Assembly (NCBI GenBank): GCA_013396915.1
Contig: VWZL01004639.1
Coordinates: 252,458-316,457 of the forward strand
Direction: 5' to 3'
Length of the DNA: 64,000 bases
From: Stercorarius parasiticus
Taxonomy: Eukaryota > Chordata > Aves > Charadriiformes > Stercorariidae
This document shows positions 11,983 through 29,590 of this stretch, one piece after another. The position numbers were made by a program, and so were the translations under genes. Position 1 is the first letter of the stretch. Every line of letters begins with the position of its first letter. The notes beneath the pieces are model-generated. The model had not been told where the DNA came from and did not search any database. It was given only the letters and a program-made list of their open reading frames with translations.

Positions 11983-14900
11983 GGGACTGAGGAGTGAAAG
12001 AAGGACTGCAAAGCATGAAAGCTATAAAATTCTGCAGTGCCTATATTTCAGATGTCTGTTCTGCAAGCGCATAAGAAAAATCTACAAAACAATGAGAAAA
12101 ATAATTTAGTATTGGGAGATATGAGGAAGCTAGAGACAGGGCTAACTGGTATATGTGGACTGAGAAAAATGAGTTGACAAGACAATAAAACTAGAAATGT
12201 CAGAGATGAGAAGTATGACTCTTGTGGAAGATGTGAAAAAAAGGATGTGACTCGCAAAGTGACAAAACACAGATGCACATTGTGTACAAAAAAGCACATT
12301 TCGCCCTCATTCTTCATGAATTTCACATTCAATAAACCCATTTGTGCAAGATACTCTGTATCTTTGCAGCCCTCAGCCACAGGCTCTTTATTTGATGCTG
12401 GTTTCAATAAGCATGCTGGCTGCAGCAGATATCATTCAAAGCAATAAGAGATCTGTTGGCCATATCTCTCATGTCTAGCAAACACTACGACCATCCTTAA
12501 CAATTCTCCTGAGAGCAGTCAGTAGCTCCCCATCTCTAAAGCAGGAAGGGATAGAGATCTGCAAGCAGAGATCTGACGATCATTGTCCTCCACACGAGAC
12601 AAGAAGAAAAATATGCGTTATCGTGGCCCTTATCTAAATAGACCTGTAAAATTGTTGCCAGTAGCATTTGAATCTTCAAAGGCTGGGAGGACTGTGCTCC
12701 ACATTGGCTGTGTTACGTCCCTCATCTCTGGTGACTGATTCAACTCAATACTACTGTCACTGATAGCGTGTATGCCGTAGTCTTGCCCTACTCTGAGACT
12801 AGGCCTTGCATCTTTATTTTTCAATATTGCCATCACCAACTAGTTTCAATTTTTTTTCCCTGATGTTAGGTTACTTGAGAAATGGAGTCCTCGTGCTAAG
12901 ACCTCTGCCAGTTTGGGATAACATATCAAATGCAGTAACAATTCTCTGAACTTTTCTCGTGGTTCTTTTAATACATCCTTGTCTTACGGTGCACAGACAT
13001 GGTCCTATTCAGTGCTTTTTTGCCATGGTGTGGACAGAGTATTATATTTATGGTATTCCCTCATCCTGAAGAAGAAAGAAGGGTGGAGGTAAATCTTTAG
13101 AACTCAGAACTTTCACCAAGTCTATCTGCCATTTAAGGTTTTGGATAGTCATGTTTTCTTTTGTAGTCTTTTCCTTAGATCTAATTAAACTTTTCTTTAT
13201 TACTCCTAATTTGTAAGATATCTTGTTCTTTGTGAAAATTCACAAAATTTGCTGGAAGTATTTTGAGTCACATGTTTCAAGTTCTGTAAATCTTTGCTGT
13301 GGAGGCTTTTCAGAATTCCTCACTGTAGCCTTCTCTCTGCTCAGGTGTCAGAATTAAGATGGGCCTGTATTTACTTCCAGTGTAGCGATGAGGTCTCCCC
13401 CTACAGAGGTCTTCTGTGAGGAATCTCCATATGCCTTATCCATGAATTTCAGTAAAATCCTGCCAAAGTTAATTGTGGTATAGGACCTGACATATGGTTT
13501 TATATGAAGTTACACAATTATAGCTGTGGCTTTCCAACAGTGGTTGAGAATAGTTTACCAACCATGCAGGCAGAGAAAGCATGTGAAGAAACATTTTTTC
13601 CTGTAGACTTCTGGGTCCTTTAATGGACATTCCCTTCCCATATCTATTGACAGATGAATCCAAGTTAAACTGGGATGTATGCTTGGGCTTCTCCAGAAGT
13701 ACAGTCTATGAGCTCAAATAAAAGTCTCAGCGCATGTACAAGTACTTTGACTAAGAACAGTGTAATAATCCTGTGAAAGTTTTAAAACTGTTTTTAAGGC
13801 AATAGTTTGTAGAACCTTAAGACAGAATGTTGTGTCTATATAGGCTGGCAAAAAGAGATTGTTGAGTAAAAAAGCAATATGCTGGTAAGACTGATGAACT
13901 CTGTATGACATGAACTCACAGGTCTTCCACTTTTCTGGTTCCCAGAGCAATTCCACAGAAAATCAAAGTAGAAAACTCCATCAGTCATGAAGGGCAATTA
14001 AAGGCTATTTTAGATCTTGTAATCCTAAAATGGAGTGTTCCTCAGTGGATTTGTTTCCAATAAAAACACAAAGTGCCTAGCATGCCATTCCCGGTGGGAA
14101 GGAAGACCAGGACTTCTGATTCTAAATAGTGATGTGATAACAAACTTCATTAAACCTTTTTCCCTCTTCCACCAGCCTTTTCAAATACAGACAGTTTTGG
14201 CAGGGCCAGTGGAAGACCATCACTTCCAGTACTTTCCCTGCTCCAGTCTATGAGTCCGTTCTCTCATCTGTTCCCAAGCTTCACTGGAGTTCATAAAAGC
14301 CTGAAGACCAAACTTAAAGTGTTATAAAGATACCGCGATTTTGGTGCCACTTTCTTCATGTTGTTTCATCACTGCCTTTTTGTTAGATTTCTCTTTGCTT
14401 CTATTATTGGCATATTGTATTCCATTCATACTTACCTTCCTCGGTAATGGATCTACTCTACGTTCTTTTACAAGAGATAGTTCCATACTGGTTCTTTATT
14501 TACATCTGATTTCCTATAATCGTAGCTTTTACTTCTTTAAATTTATACTCTGCATCGGTAATGCATAACACTTTTACATGTATTTAGACCTCAGAATCTT
14601 TTGAATGTGTGCTGATAGACTTGCAGATTTTTTAACGAGTGTCCAAGTGAAATATAGCTGTTGGGCTCACCCCATCACTACAGCTTTGCAGTGCCCACTA
14701 ATAGAGTACAACAGCAGACTTTGACTTGCTTTTCTGGAGCTGTCTTCAGTTAGAGCTTGCATTGCTTTAATTATACAAATTTATGAACCCACTAGTATAG
14801 ATGTAGGTCTATTACTTTAAAGTACTTTATATTCTTTTATTTATTTCAGTAAAGTAGGGAGATTTGTATCAGTATGAATGTGCCTTTACCAGTGCTTTTC

Positions 14901-16190
14901 ATGGTTCATTATATCACCTATTTTTTTCAACAGCTTAGCTGGTTTAATTTTTCTTTTCTTGGCTTGGTGAGGGGGAATAATGGTGAAGTTATGTGCATTA
15001 TTTCTTTCTATAAGCATGATCTGCACCTTGTGTTATCTGCTTCATCTTTTTCTGTAAGGCGTCAGTTAAATCAAAGAAGGCTGTTCAAGCAGGAGGAAAG
15101 AGGAAGCAGAACAATACTGAAGATAAGTAGGTCATGAGAAGAACTATTAGTTGGAAAATGCTCCTGATAAGATCATACCACATAGCATGGCTTACTATCG
15201 CCAGTGCTGAAAGCCTCGGATCAGAGAATCTGATCTTTAAAGACAATGGCATGTGAAGCGAGAAGCACTGAACAGATTTTTGCATGTTTTGCTATAGAGA
15301 TGCATCTGTGAAACAGAGACACAGAACTGCAGTAAGCAGGCTGGTGGTCCCAGCCAAGAAATGGGAATGCGCCTGCATTATTAACAGTGCATGCAAACTT
15401 AGGAAAGGAGATATGGGTACAGAACTCTGCTTCCTTTCCTCATCTTCCTGTATACTCTGTTCCTTTTGGCAAATATTACTTTTTGTTTTGTTTTTCTATT
15501 TTTGTTTTGAAGAAGCTGTTTCTTGAGCTTCTGCTGTCTATCAGTTACAGGTCACTGGAGATAAAAGTCTTGCAAGTTCCAGACGCATTTGTGACTGTCA
15601 GGTTAAAATGTCTATTAAACAGGAGCGTACAACACAAGAACCAGTGACAAGGCGGGAGGGTAAAACTCATTCCAAAGAATGATGCTTTTAAAGGGGAGAA
15701 AAAAACCAATTACAACTATGTGGCCAGAATAACACTTGGCTGCGTATTATGGCCACATCAACAAAAAAAGCTTTAAAATAAGTTATTTTAGAAAATATAT
15801 TGACATTTTTTATTATAAGACACAGGACTTTTCATGAGGAAATTGAAAAAATCTGTGTATTTGTGTTACACACTTTTTATATTTAGGCTTTTCACAGAGC
15901 GGATACTCTAACTTTAGTCTGTGGTACTAGTTTGTTCAAATGCTGCACAGATTTTAATAGGTTATTTTGCCTAATACAGGTTATTATTTGAAATGAACCC
16001 TTTCCAAAGGCATCTTTCTTCTGTAGTGTGTGATTCCAGACATTATTAAAAGCATAGCATTTCCCCCATCTTTAATCACATTATGGCTGGTAATGAAAAT
16101 CTTGCTTATGGCTTTTCGTTAAGAGCAACTGACTATGATTGTGCTACAGTAAAGGAAAGAATGAAAACACCAGAGAAGATATTCTTAAGT

Positions 16191-16218
16191 TAAAGTTCTA
16201 GTTGCAGCTAGAACTTTA
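16191..16218 (+). repeat. Perfect inverted repeat, 11-bp arms
   Basis: TAAAGTTCTAG and CTAGAACTTTA flank the 6-base spacer TTGCAG. The arms are too short for a microRNA precursor by themselves. Confidence 0.9.
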
Positions 16219-17397
16219 TACATTCACCTATATTTCACACAACAAATATTGTGGGAGTATTTCTCAGTTACCAGTTGCCTGACTGCTTGCCCTCCTGGCT
16301 TCCTCATCACGGGGACTGCTTCTGCCGTGCTCCCTCATGCAAGCTCCAGTGCCACGGGTTTGCACTCCATGGTACGACTGAGGACTAACTGAATTCTACA
16401 AGTCTACAAAGTGGGCAAGTTAAGAATGATTTGAAGCATAGTAAAACTCCTGAGTTATATACAGAAAGTCTCTGATTGTGTATTTAGACCAATGACAATT
16501 CTCTTTCAGTTATGAAGCCAAACTTGATGATGTTAGGGTTGTGAGACAGAATCTGGGTTGCAACGATGACTTTTGCAAAATCTGCTGCTACTACTGTACA
16601 GAACACAATTTCCATTATCCATCTTTATAATTAAATATTCAACAAGGCTGCACTAATTAGATACATGAACAATTTTTTATGTTGACTCTTGGTAGTCTCT
16701 TTCACCTATGTTCTCTCCTTCTCCTTTTTGCTTACTCACTATTCTGCAAGGAATCAGCAACCCTTGATGAGTTTATACCTCCTCTTTAGAACAACTAGAC
16801 AGATTTAAACCATCTATTTTTGATTGGGTTATTTTTCCTACACAGAACATGTATTTTTTTTATCATGAAATTTCTTAAGTGAATGCTTTTAGATTTAGTA
16901 TTTGCATGTTATTTATGATTTCTACCAATACAGGACTCAAATGCACTAAGACCTATGCAGAAAAACAGTGAAAACTGATCCCTACAAACAAGATTGTATA
17001 ATATTAATAAACAAACTTAGTATACACTACGAAGGCAACTTGATTAAATTAGTAAAATAACACAGTCCAGGTCTTAGGTTTCATAGTTATCCACGAAGTG
17101 TCATATAGCTATCACTTTGCTTTTGTGATTAGAGACATAACTGTTAATTATGCTGATATTATTATCAAAGAAACATCAAACTTTTTGTCGGAGATTTTTC
17201 AGTTGCTTAGATATGAGTGAAATAATAAGGAGAAAAATGTATAACACAGTAAAAGCTGTTATCAACAACAAGTAGTACATTTATTCCGCAACAAAACTAC
17301 ACAGACCTACTATATGTTTCAACTGATTTCTTGAACTCCTACAGAACAAGTTTATGTTATAAAAGCTATTTGGCATCGGTTCTTTAAACCCTGATCA

Positions 17398-19322
<1,925 letters not shown>

Positions 19323-19563
19323 CTGGGGCTGCCTGTACTCTGACAGAGGGTACTGCCTGGTGTCAGGCGAGTGCTGCCTGTAATCCATCAGGGGCGGCTG
19401 CCTGTAGTCGAGAGGTGGTGGCTGCTGGTAATCCATCACTGGGGGATGCCTGTAGTCCAGCGGAGGCTGTCGGTAGTCCGTTGAGGACTGCCTGTAGTCT
19501 GTAAATGGAGGTTGCCGGATATCAGGTTTCACATCTTGTCTGGCTTTTACTTCTGACCTATAA
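19323..19563 (-). CDS. MAGI2: MAGI2 exon, DYRQPP repeat linker before PDZ6
   Basis: This 241-nt exon starts in phase 2 after ttccctttttTCAG and ends in phase 0 at CAG|GTACGCA. It encodes (S)YRSEVKARQDVKPDIRQPP and then about eight imperfect units built on D-Y-R/Q-Q-P-P, ending SEYRQPQ. This tyrosine-rich repeat is characteristic of MAGI2 and separates it from MAGI1 and MAGI3. It is likely disordered; the regularly spaced tyrosines could be phosphorylation sites, which is inference. The donor is weaker than its neighbours (GTACGC instead of GTAAGT). Reading through the donor adds a short spurious tail (VRTEIL...). Confidence 0.97.
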
Positions 19564-22500
19564 CTGAAAAAAGGGAAAATGGCTTTGCTTCAGAAGGTGG
19601 CAAAACAGTACAAACGCACATTACATGCAATATTGAGGAGTGAAAGCAAACTGCCTGACTGCAAAATTGCATAAAACAAATTTTCACAGGGAAGCAAAAC
19701 TTTCAAGGGTAAATAGTCGAGGCATCCGAAAAGCGTAAGAGCTTTTGAAACACAGACATAAGCAATTTTCCCTCAGGTCATACTGTGCAATTTTCCAGCT
19801 CGTATCAGTGAGATCAGGATTAGCCTCAGAGGGACAGGAACGGGACAAAACATCTTGATTCCCACTTATCTTGCCTACTTGGAAGATGAAACTGCACGTG
19901 AAAACACCCACACTACACAACTCACACTACAGTGCTCACTACACAACGAAGTGCTTTTTTCCAGAATTAAGATTTGTATAGAGCAAATGAAACATTAGTG
20001 CAGACATTTATAGCCCTTCTCTTTTGTTGACATAAACTGTTATTACTGTGAGCTTCTTAAGGTTAAAAAAGGATACATTCTTTGTACTACCTGTTATCTT
20101 TAAATGAAAGGTTTTCTTTCAAATAACATCTGTTAATATAGTGTGTATTATTATTACACACTGCCTGTAATACTATCTGGCTACAAGCCCGTAGCAGGTC
20201 ATATCAGTAGTTAGGCACAGACGTTACACAGGGTGAAAGGAAACCAGATTTGTTTAATGAGGAATTAATAACAAGTAAAATATTGCTTTAATTGGTAACT
20301 GGTTACAGGAAGATGAGTCCTAACGTTTCAAAGAAAATGTGGCTTTCTGTTGTACAATGACTAGTTAATTAATTTACCCAGCTGGGAATGAGTGGCTCCC
20401 TCACCACACGGAAATCAGTGCATATGGCATTCCACACTTCAGGGTGAACTAAGGAATATTTCTTACTGCAAACCTCCGTACCTTGGCTGTGTAAGCTGCT
20501 GAATGGGCACAAAGGAAGTCCCGAACCTTTTTAGCAGGGTAATTTAGCAAGTTAAATAGCGGTCTGAGTTAGATTTAACAAAAATAGTGGATGTTTTTAC
20601 TCTCCCCTAGGTGCTGAAGGAAGTATTTTTTTTTTCCCATACAGGGAATATACATTTCAAACTCTGCTTTAATAACGTCCAGAAGTTTTCAGTCAACCAA
20701 GTGACCATGTATGTACATGTACACATGCAGAAACATGGACACATATAAGCTATGAAAGGGATTTTGAAATGTACTTATGGATTTAAAAAAATTACATTCT
20801 GAATAAATGAGAGCATTGTTTTTGATTTTGTTAATTTATCTAGGAAAAGATAATCTAAATAAAGCAAACATTTCAAAATATGATATGTTTCAAAACTTCA
20901 TTACTTTATTAGAACACTTACAGTAACATTATGGCAAATCTTCCTACACACTAGCTTTAATTAGCTAAATGTCTAACCAGACACAAAAATATCAGAACTA
21001 TTTCCCTGTAACTTTTATGGGAAGGTGAAAATATCCTACTGCCACATGTTCTTTTAAAACCTGTACACGGCATCTATAATAAGACCTGCGTGTATGCGTG
21101 CAATCCTCTTACTTTCTTAGTATCATGATCCTGTAAAAGGAGGACGGAGAACAAACAAGCTTACTGTCATACTGAGCCTTATTAATATTGGAAGTAAAAG
21201 TACGAGTTAATATTCCTAAGACTTCTAAATATCTCACGATATTTTGATTTTGATACAGAAACAATGTATGTGGCTACATAAACAAGTGTTAACATGACTT
21301 ACAAAATCTACTGAAAAATGATACTATATGAACTAGCAATAATGGACCTATTTCTGGAATAAGAGCCATCCTTGGGCAGGTTCCCAATATACAAACACAG
21401 CTGTACCCCAGAGACGATGTTTTTATTTACAGTCGGAAGCACTGTAATTTTTGCTGAATATGTAAATGGTAACATGACCAAAAGCTTATGCTTTTTGGTG
21501 AAACTATTACAGAATTTTCTTTTTGGAACATTAGTCAATATAGTTTGCTGGTCCCCTCTGAAAATTCTCAGTTCAACAGACATTTAGTTCTGGTTTACAA
21601 CTGTGCAGAGAGACTTTTGTGAAAGCTTTGCATTGGATTTTGTCAGAAACATGTGTCTTCTAGGAGGTAATCAGTTTTGGGAAAAGTACTCAGTGAAATA
21701 TAAGGCAAAGAAATTTGCCAAGAGTGACTAATTGTGGGAAAATCATTTCGGGCAAGTGAAAGTGCTGCATCTGTCAAGCAAGGAGAATTAGGGGGCATAG
21801 TGTCTAAATCACAACTGAACTCGAGTATCTCCAGAAGCAAAAAGTTACAGTTCTTCAACCAGCATCTACTGTTTGGGGAAAAGGGTCTTGATGAGGTATC
21901 TTGGTTACTGAAAATTAGCATAAAGACAGTCGGTGCAATCAGCCTCATTTAACGTGCCAAAAATTAATTCAAAGACTAAATAGTGTTGATTGAAGATCAC
22001 AGAAAGTTGTCTCATCCCACAGACCGAGCATGCTTTTTATATATACAGCTTTTAATACAGCTGGTCACAAAATTTCTATCCCCCTAGCATTTAATTTCCA
22101 TCAGAGATAAATTTGTCAATGCATATGCATAAATTACACACAATAAATTGGCTGGAAAATGATACACCATAGATAAAACCTGTGATAAAAATATCTTCCT
22201 GACTTCAGAACTGTTACAGTCAAACAAAAAAGACATGTAAGATAATGAAAAAAACGCCACCTCATGATCAGATACTGATATACCCATAATTTGTAAATTG
22301 TAGTGATATAAGAAAGTATGTTAGCAATGAAATTATTAACAAGGAATACTTCAGTGTTTAATTCCTTGGCAAACGTACGATCTTGATGGACGTTTGAGGA
22401 CGTTTGGCTAGACCTTTTATTCATAATAGTGTTTCACACCTGACTAAGACTTACAGACCACCCTGGCATGCACAATTCATGCTCTGCAAGCACAACCACG

Positions 22501-22623
22501 GCACCGTGGCTTGTCAGAGCCCCACAAGCCATGGCTCACAGCTGCTAGAAACAGCACGAAGACCCAACACGAGGGTGTCCCCTGGTCCTCACAGGAGGCA
22601 GGGGCTGGAGGAGCTGCTCTTAC
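19564..22623 (-). other. MAGI2: MAGI2 intron, about 3.1 kb
   Basis: The donor is G|GTAAGAG and the acceptor ttccctttttTCAG. It is AT-rich unique sequence. Open frames of up to about 100 codons near 21.3-22.4 kb occur on both strands and have no recognisable family. Confidence 0.9.
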
Positions 22624-22798
22624 CTGTTTTCGTGTCCCTGCAGCTGGAGGGGCTGCGGTGGCGGTGGCTGGGCGACGGGGCTGTGCTGGGCGACGGGGCT
22701 CTGCTGGGCCAGGGGACTCTGCTGGGCCATGGGGCTGTGCTGCTGGGCCATGGGGCTCTGCTTCTCCGAGCTGGGTGCTGAGGCTGGGCTGTTCAGCT
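22624..22798 (-). CDS. MAGI2: MAGI2 exon, Ser/Pro/Gln repeat linker after PDZ5
   Basis: This 175-nt exon starts in phase 1 after cttccccttccgcag and ends in phase 2 at AACAG|GTAAGAG. It encodes (E)LNSPASAPSSEKQ, then five imperfect six- or seven-residue units of the form SP-[M/L/V]-AQ-[Q/H], then PPPPQPLQLQGHEN. The region is predicted to be disordered. It is very GC-rich compared with the surrounding AT-rich intron, which produces long spurious frames on both strands. Mammalian MAGI2 has related SPLAQQ units, but I recall a TPNSPIAQP block there that is absent here, so repeat number and order differ between lineages. Confidence 0.96.
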
Positions 22799-25877
<3,079 letters not shown>

Positions 25878-28800
25878 TTATTTGCATTAACATAGCACAG
25901 ATTTCACTAAAAATGTACAATCCAGATATTCATATATACATGGCATATACGTATGAAGTTCAAAATCAGTTTATGGTTCAGCTAGTTTGCAAACCTGGCA
26001 TGTAACAAGATAATAAACAGATCAGGAGAACAATAAGGCATTAAAACAGTGAAGGGGATAAATTTGCGCAGTAAGTAGTAGTCATAAATTGCCTCCCACC
26101 CCCTTGTTTACAGAATTTCTTTATTTGTATGTTGCAATAGAGGCACTACAAACATGATTTATTTTATTTACAAATAGGTGCTATTACTGAAAATGCCCAG
26201 GCTTCACTAAATTGTTCTCCTCCTCCATTCAAACATGTTAATTGATAAATAGAAATCATACTGAAGGTCTATTGAGATGTGCAGCTTTCTAATTAGATAC
26301 ATGCCAGCATGAATTTACAGTTAATTATGAGTGCATAGACACATTTACTACATCAAATAGACGCCCCCCCTCCCTTTCTCAAAACATTACAGATCAACTT
26401 TGCTTCTCCTTTTGCTCTTCGCTGTGTTTCTCCGCCTTTCTGTGTACTCCATCCATTCTCTTGCTCTGTCTTTTCCCTTATTTCCCATTGAATTTTCTAA
26501 ATATTATTCTTGATCTTTCTCCCAGCATTTCTCCCTTGTTCTCCTCTGTTTTTTAACTAAATGCATATACTGTAGCCGACTCTTCTCTCTATCTAGACTC
26601 CCCAAAGAGCATGTGGTTTTTCTGTCTCTCTACTACTCATAAATATGCTTACCACAATTAAATTTGACTATATATTCTATTAATATCCTAATGGTGCCTG
26701 AGCATCCCTCACCAATCCCACAGTTCAGTCTTGGCAAACTTAGCACAAAGCTGCTCAGCCTCACTATCCACCTGCAACGAGTGTTTAAAAACAGTTGTGT
26801 TTCTTCTTAAAAAAAATAAGATATATTTTCAAAATTTTAATATCTAAAGACAACTTGGAAAAGGTGAAAAAAATGATTTTTTTTGAAATATCTAGGCTGT
26901 CAACGCTATCAATGTGTTCAGAATACTTCATCGCTGCAGAGCAAATTTCTGAGCCCTCTGATAAACGTCCCCTGCAGGTGACGGTGACAAACACAGATTG
27001 CACATCTCACGCAAAGTCACAATACACATACCTCAAAGTGACTTTTGTTTCTAGTATGGATGCAAGTGTTGTTTACTGTGTTAAAAATTAATTTTCTGAG
27101 AACTAAAAATATAAGTGAGTACTCTGAACGGCAAGCCATAATCAAACTGTGTGCTTCTTTACCACTATAGTTCAGGTAAGAATATAAATCAAATTATGGC
27201 TTTAGAAATATGGATGCAACTAGTGTACTTCAGAAACGTCTTGCTGCCTAGGAAATAAGCACCTAGTTTATGTCACAATGTCTGAACCTTTCTATGGTTT
27301 AATATATCTTACATATGAATAGCCACACTTTGTTTAAGACTTTATTTTGCCCTCTATGGAGATGTATAACTGCCACACATGCATATCGGTAAGTAAACAA
27401 ATAAAAGACTAACTTGACACTGAAACAGTTTACATTCACAGAGAGCCTTTTGCATCAAATAAATTCTTAAAGCATCACAAAGAACTATTTAAGATAAAAT
27501 GTGCCTGTTTCTGGTATATGTAATAAAAGATCTGTCTGAAATTGCCATGTCTGTACTACACATCAGTGGAGATGTGAAAATGAGACTGCCTTATATGAAA
27601 GAGCAAGAAATTTAGTAGGAAGAAAGAAGGGGAAGTATTATGGCCGAGATGTCGTAATTAAAATTCCCATGCTTGCCATTGCTAACCCTAAACCCCATGT
27701 TTTTTCTAGCTTGAATAATTAAGTAGAGACATCATTTCAGTAGTGAGGGGTGTGGGTGGGAAATCCTATTAATTTGCCAGAACAATTTTTTTTGGGCTTC
27801 TCGCACCTGACAAGTGAATTGAGCAGATGTCTGCATGTTTGAGATGTCTGCTAAAATCAAAGCTGGAGGTGGGAGAGCCATGAGAGTCCGATTCTGCTCC
27901 AAATCCTGAGAAAAAGGAAAGGAGGGAGAAAGAGGAGGAACTCTGTATTCTTTTTTTCTTCCTCTTAAGCCTAATGGCCTTTACCTTCCTGATGAAGGTA
28001 TCTACTCTGAATGTTTTGGTAGCACTGCACTCCCTTTGTCCTACCGTGCTAGGGAAGGATCAACATTGGTGACCTTCAGAACAAAGCTCATGTCTGTCAA
28101 GGTACCCTTTCTACTGCAATATGTTTTTTGAGGATTTAATGCTCCTTTTCTGAGCTTGTATTGGTGCAATGTGTTGCCGTATGATCTTGCTGCAGAGTGG
28201 GGTGCGGAAAACTTTTGCAGAAGGAACCTGCGTCTCTATCAGAGTCTGCACAGGAGATCAGTGGTAGCTATACCAGGGTTTTATGGGCAAATCCAGTGAA
28301 TTACTAATGAAACTCACAGCAATTCAGGAGAAGCTTGTTTCTGTGCATTTCTAGATAATATGAGGAGAAGTTTATCTCCTGGCTCCTTCTCTCCCAGTAA
28401 CATCCCGAGAAGTTTCTAGTCTCTGCTTGCTCTGCCCAGTGGAGCTCTACCTAAGTCTCCTCCTAAGCCACCATATCCTGGCCACCATGGTCCCTGCTGC
28501 TGCCTTGGGAGGGGAAGATTTATTTAAAGATCTATTTACTAGCATGAGTGCGTCTGAGGGATTCAGGTTATCTGATATGCAGGTTGTTCATGAAAATACA
28601 AACATGTTAGAAAATTTTTAATTTTTAAGAGCCTTTTGTGGTGAAATACTTACTATGAAGGAATAGGAAGGAGCTACTTTCATAGGGGATTAATTAGGTA
28701 AAAACTAAGGAACAAAGGAAGAAATGAACTGTGAATTTCCATAACGGAGAATTTTTATCATTCAGAATGGTCACATCTAAAACTGGCGTGTGAGAACTCT

Positions 28801-29068
28801 AAAACTGCCAGTACCGAGTGGGTTGAGTGAAGTGGCAGACAAGATCTCATGAAAAGAAATGCAAGATGATGCATGGGGGAAAAAATAACCCTGACTAAGC
28901 TTAAGTGGAGATGAGCCCTAAATTAGTTATTACCACTCAGGACATCTAGAAACAAGTGTGCCTACCTCTCTAAAAACATAAACTCAGTAAAACAGTTAAT
29001 AGAGTTTTAAGAGTTAGAAAAAGAATAGCAAATGAAAGAAACTATTGCTAGTTAATACTGTGCACCTA

Positions 29069-29290
29069 AATCATAGAATCATAAAATCATAGAACGGTTA
29101 GTGGTGGAAGGGACCTTAAAGATCATCCAGTTCCACCTCCCCTGCCATGGGCAGGGACACCTCCCACTAGACCAGGCTGCTCAAAGCCCCATCCAGCCTG
29201 GCCTTGAACACCTCCAGGGATGGGGCACTGACAACTTCCCTGGGCAGCCTGTTCTGAGTACTGCTGACAGTTTCAGTATTCTCACCTCAG
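29069..29290 (-). mobile_element. CR1 LINE 3' end
   Basis: The plus strand begins with repeated AATCATAG units, the complement of the CR1 3' terminal microsatellite (ATTCTATG-type). It continues with GGAAGGGACCTTAAAGATCA and a stretch containing CCTGCCATGGGCAGGGACAC and CCTTGAACACCTCCAGGGAT, all hallmarks of the CR1 3' untranslated region in reverse orientation. The element is severely 5' truncated, as most bird CR1 copies are. The high-coordinate limit is approximate. Confidence 0.93.
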
Positions 29291-29429
29291 AAATCATAGC
29301 ACCGAGCTTGCAAAGATTCAGAGAGAGACAGCATGGCAGGCAGAAGCAGAAAACAGCCTCTGCTCAAAGGACTAGTCCGTGCGCTCGCTGTCTGTAGCTC
29401 AGAGAAGAGAAGGTGGGGCAGCCTTCTGG

Positions 29430-29590
29430 AGGGCCAGAGGAATGAATGCATTCGAAAAGGGATTAGACAAATTCACAGGCGTGGATCCACTGCTGATTAA
29501 ATAATAAAGTCATGGCTGTGAAAGCTGAGGAGATGCCTGGGGAAGGTCCCTGTCTGCTGTAGGTCCTGTCACGGCCGGGGACAGTGCAGA
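29430..29590 (+). mobile_element. Probable ancient CR1 3' fragment
   Basis: The text AAAAGGGATTAGACAAATTC followed by a short divergent stretch and ATGGCTGTGAAAGCTGAGGAG resembles the 3' part of old CR1/L3 elements (GATTAGACAAATTCATGGAGG type). The similarity is partial and limits are uncertain. It lies just beyond the younger CR1 end and in the opposite orientation, so it is a separate insertion. Confidence 0.5.
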
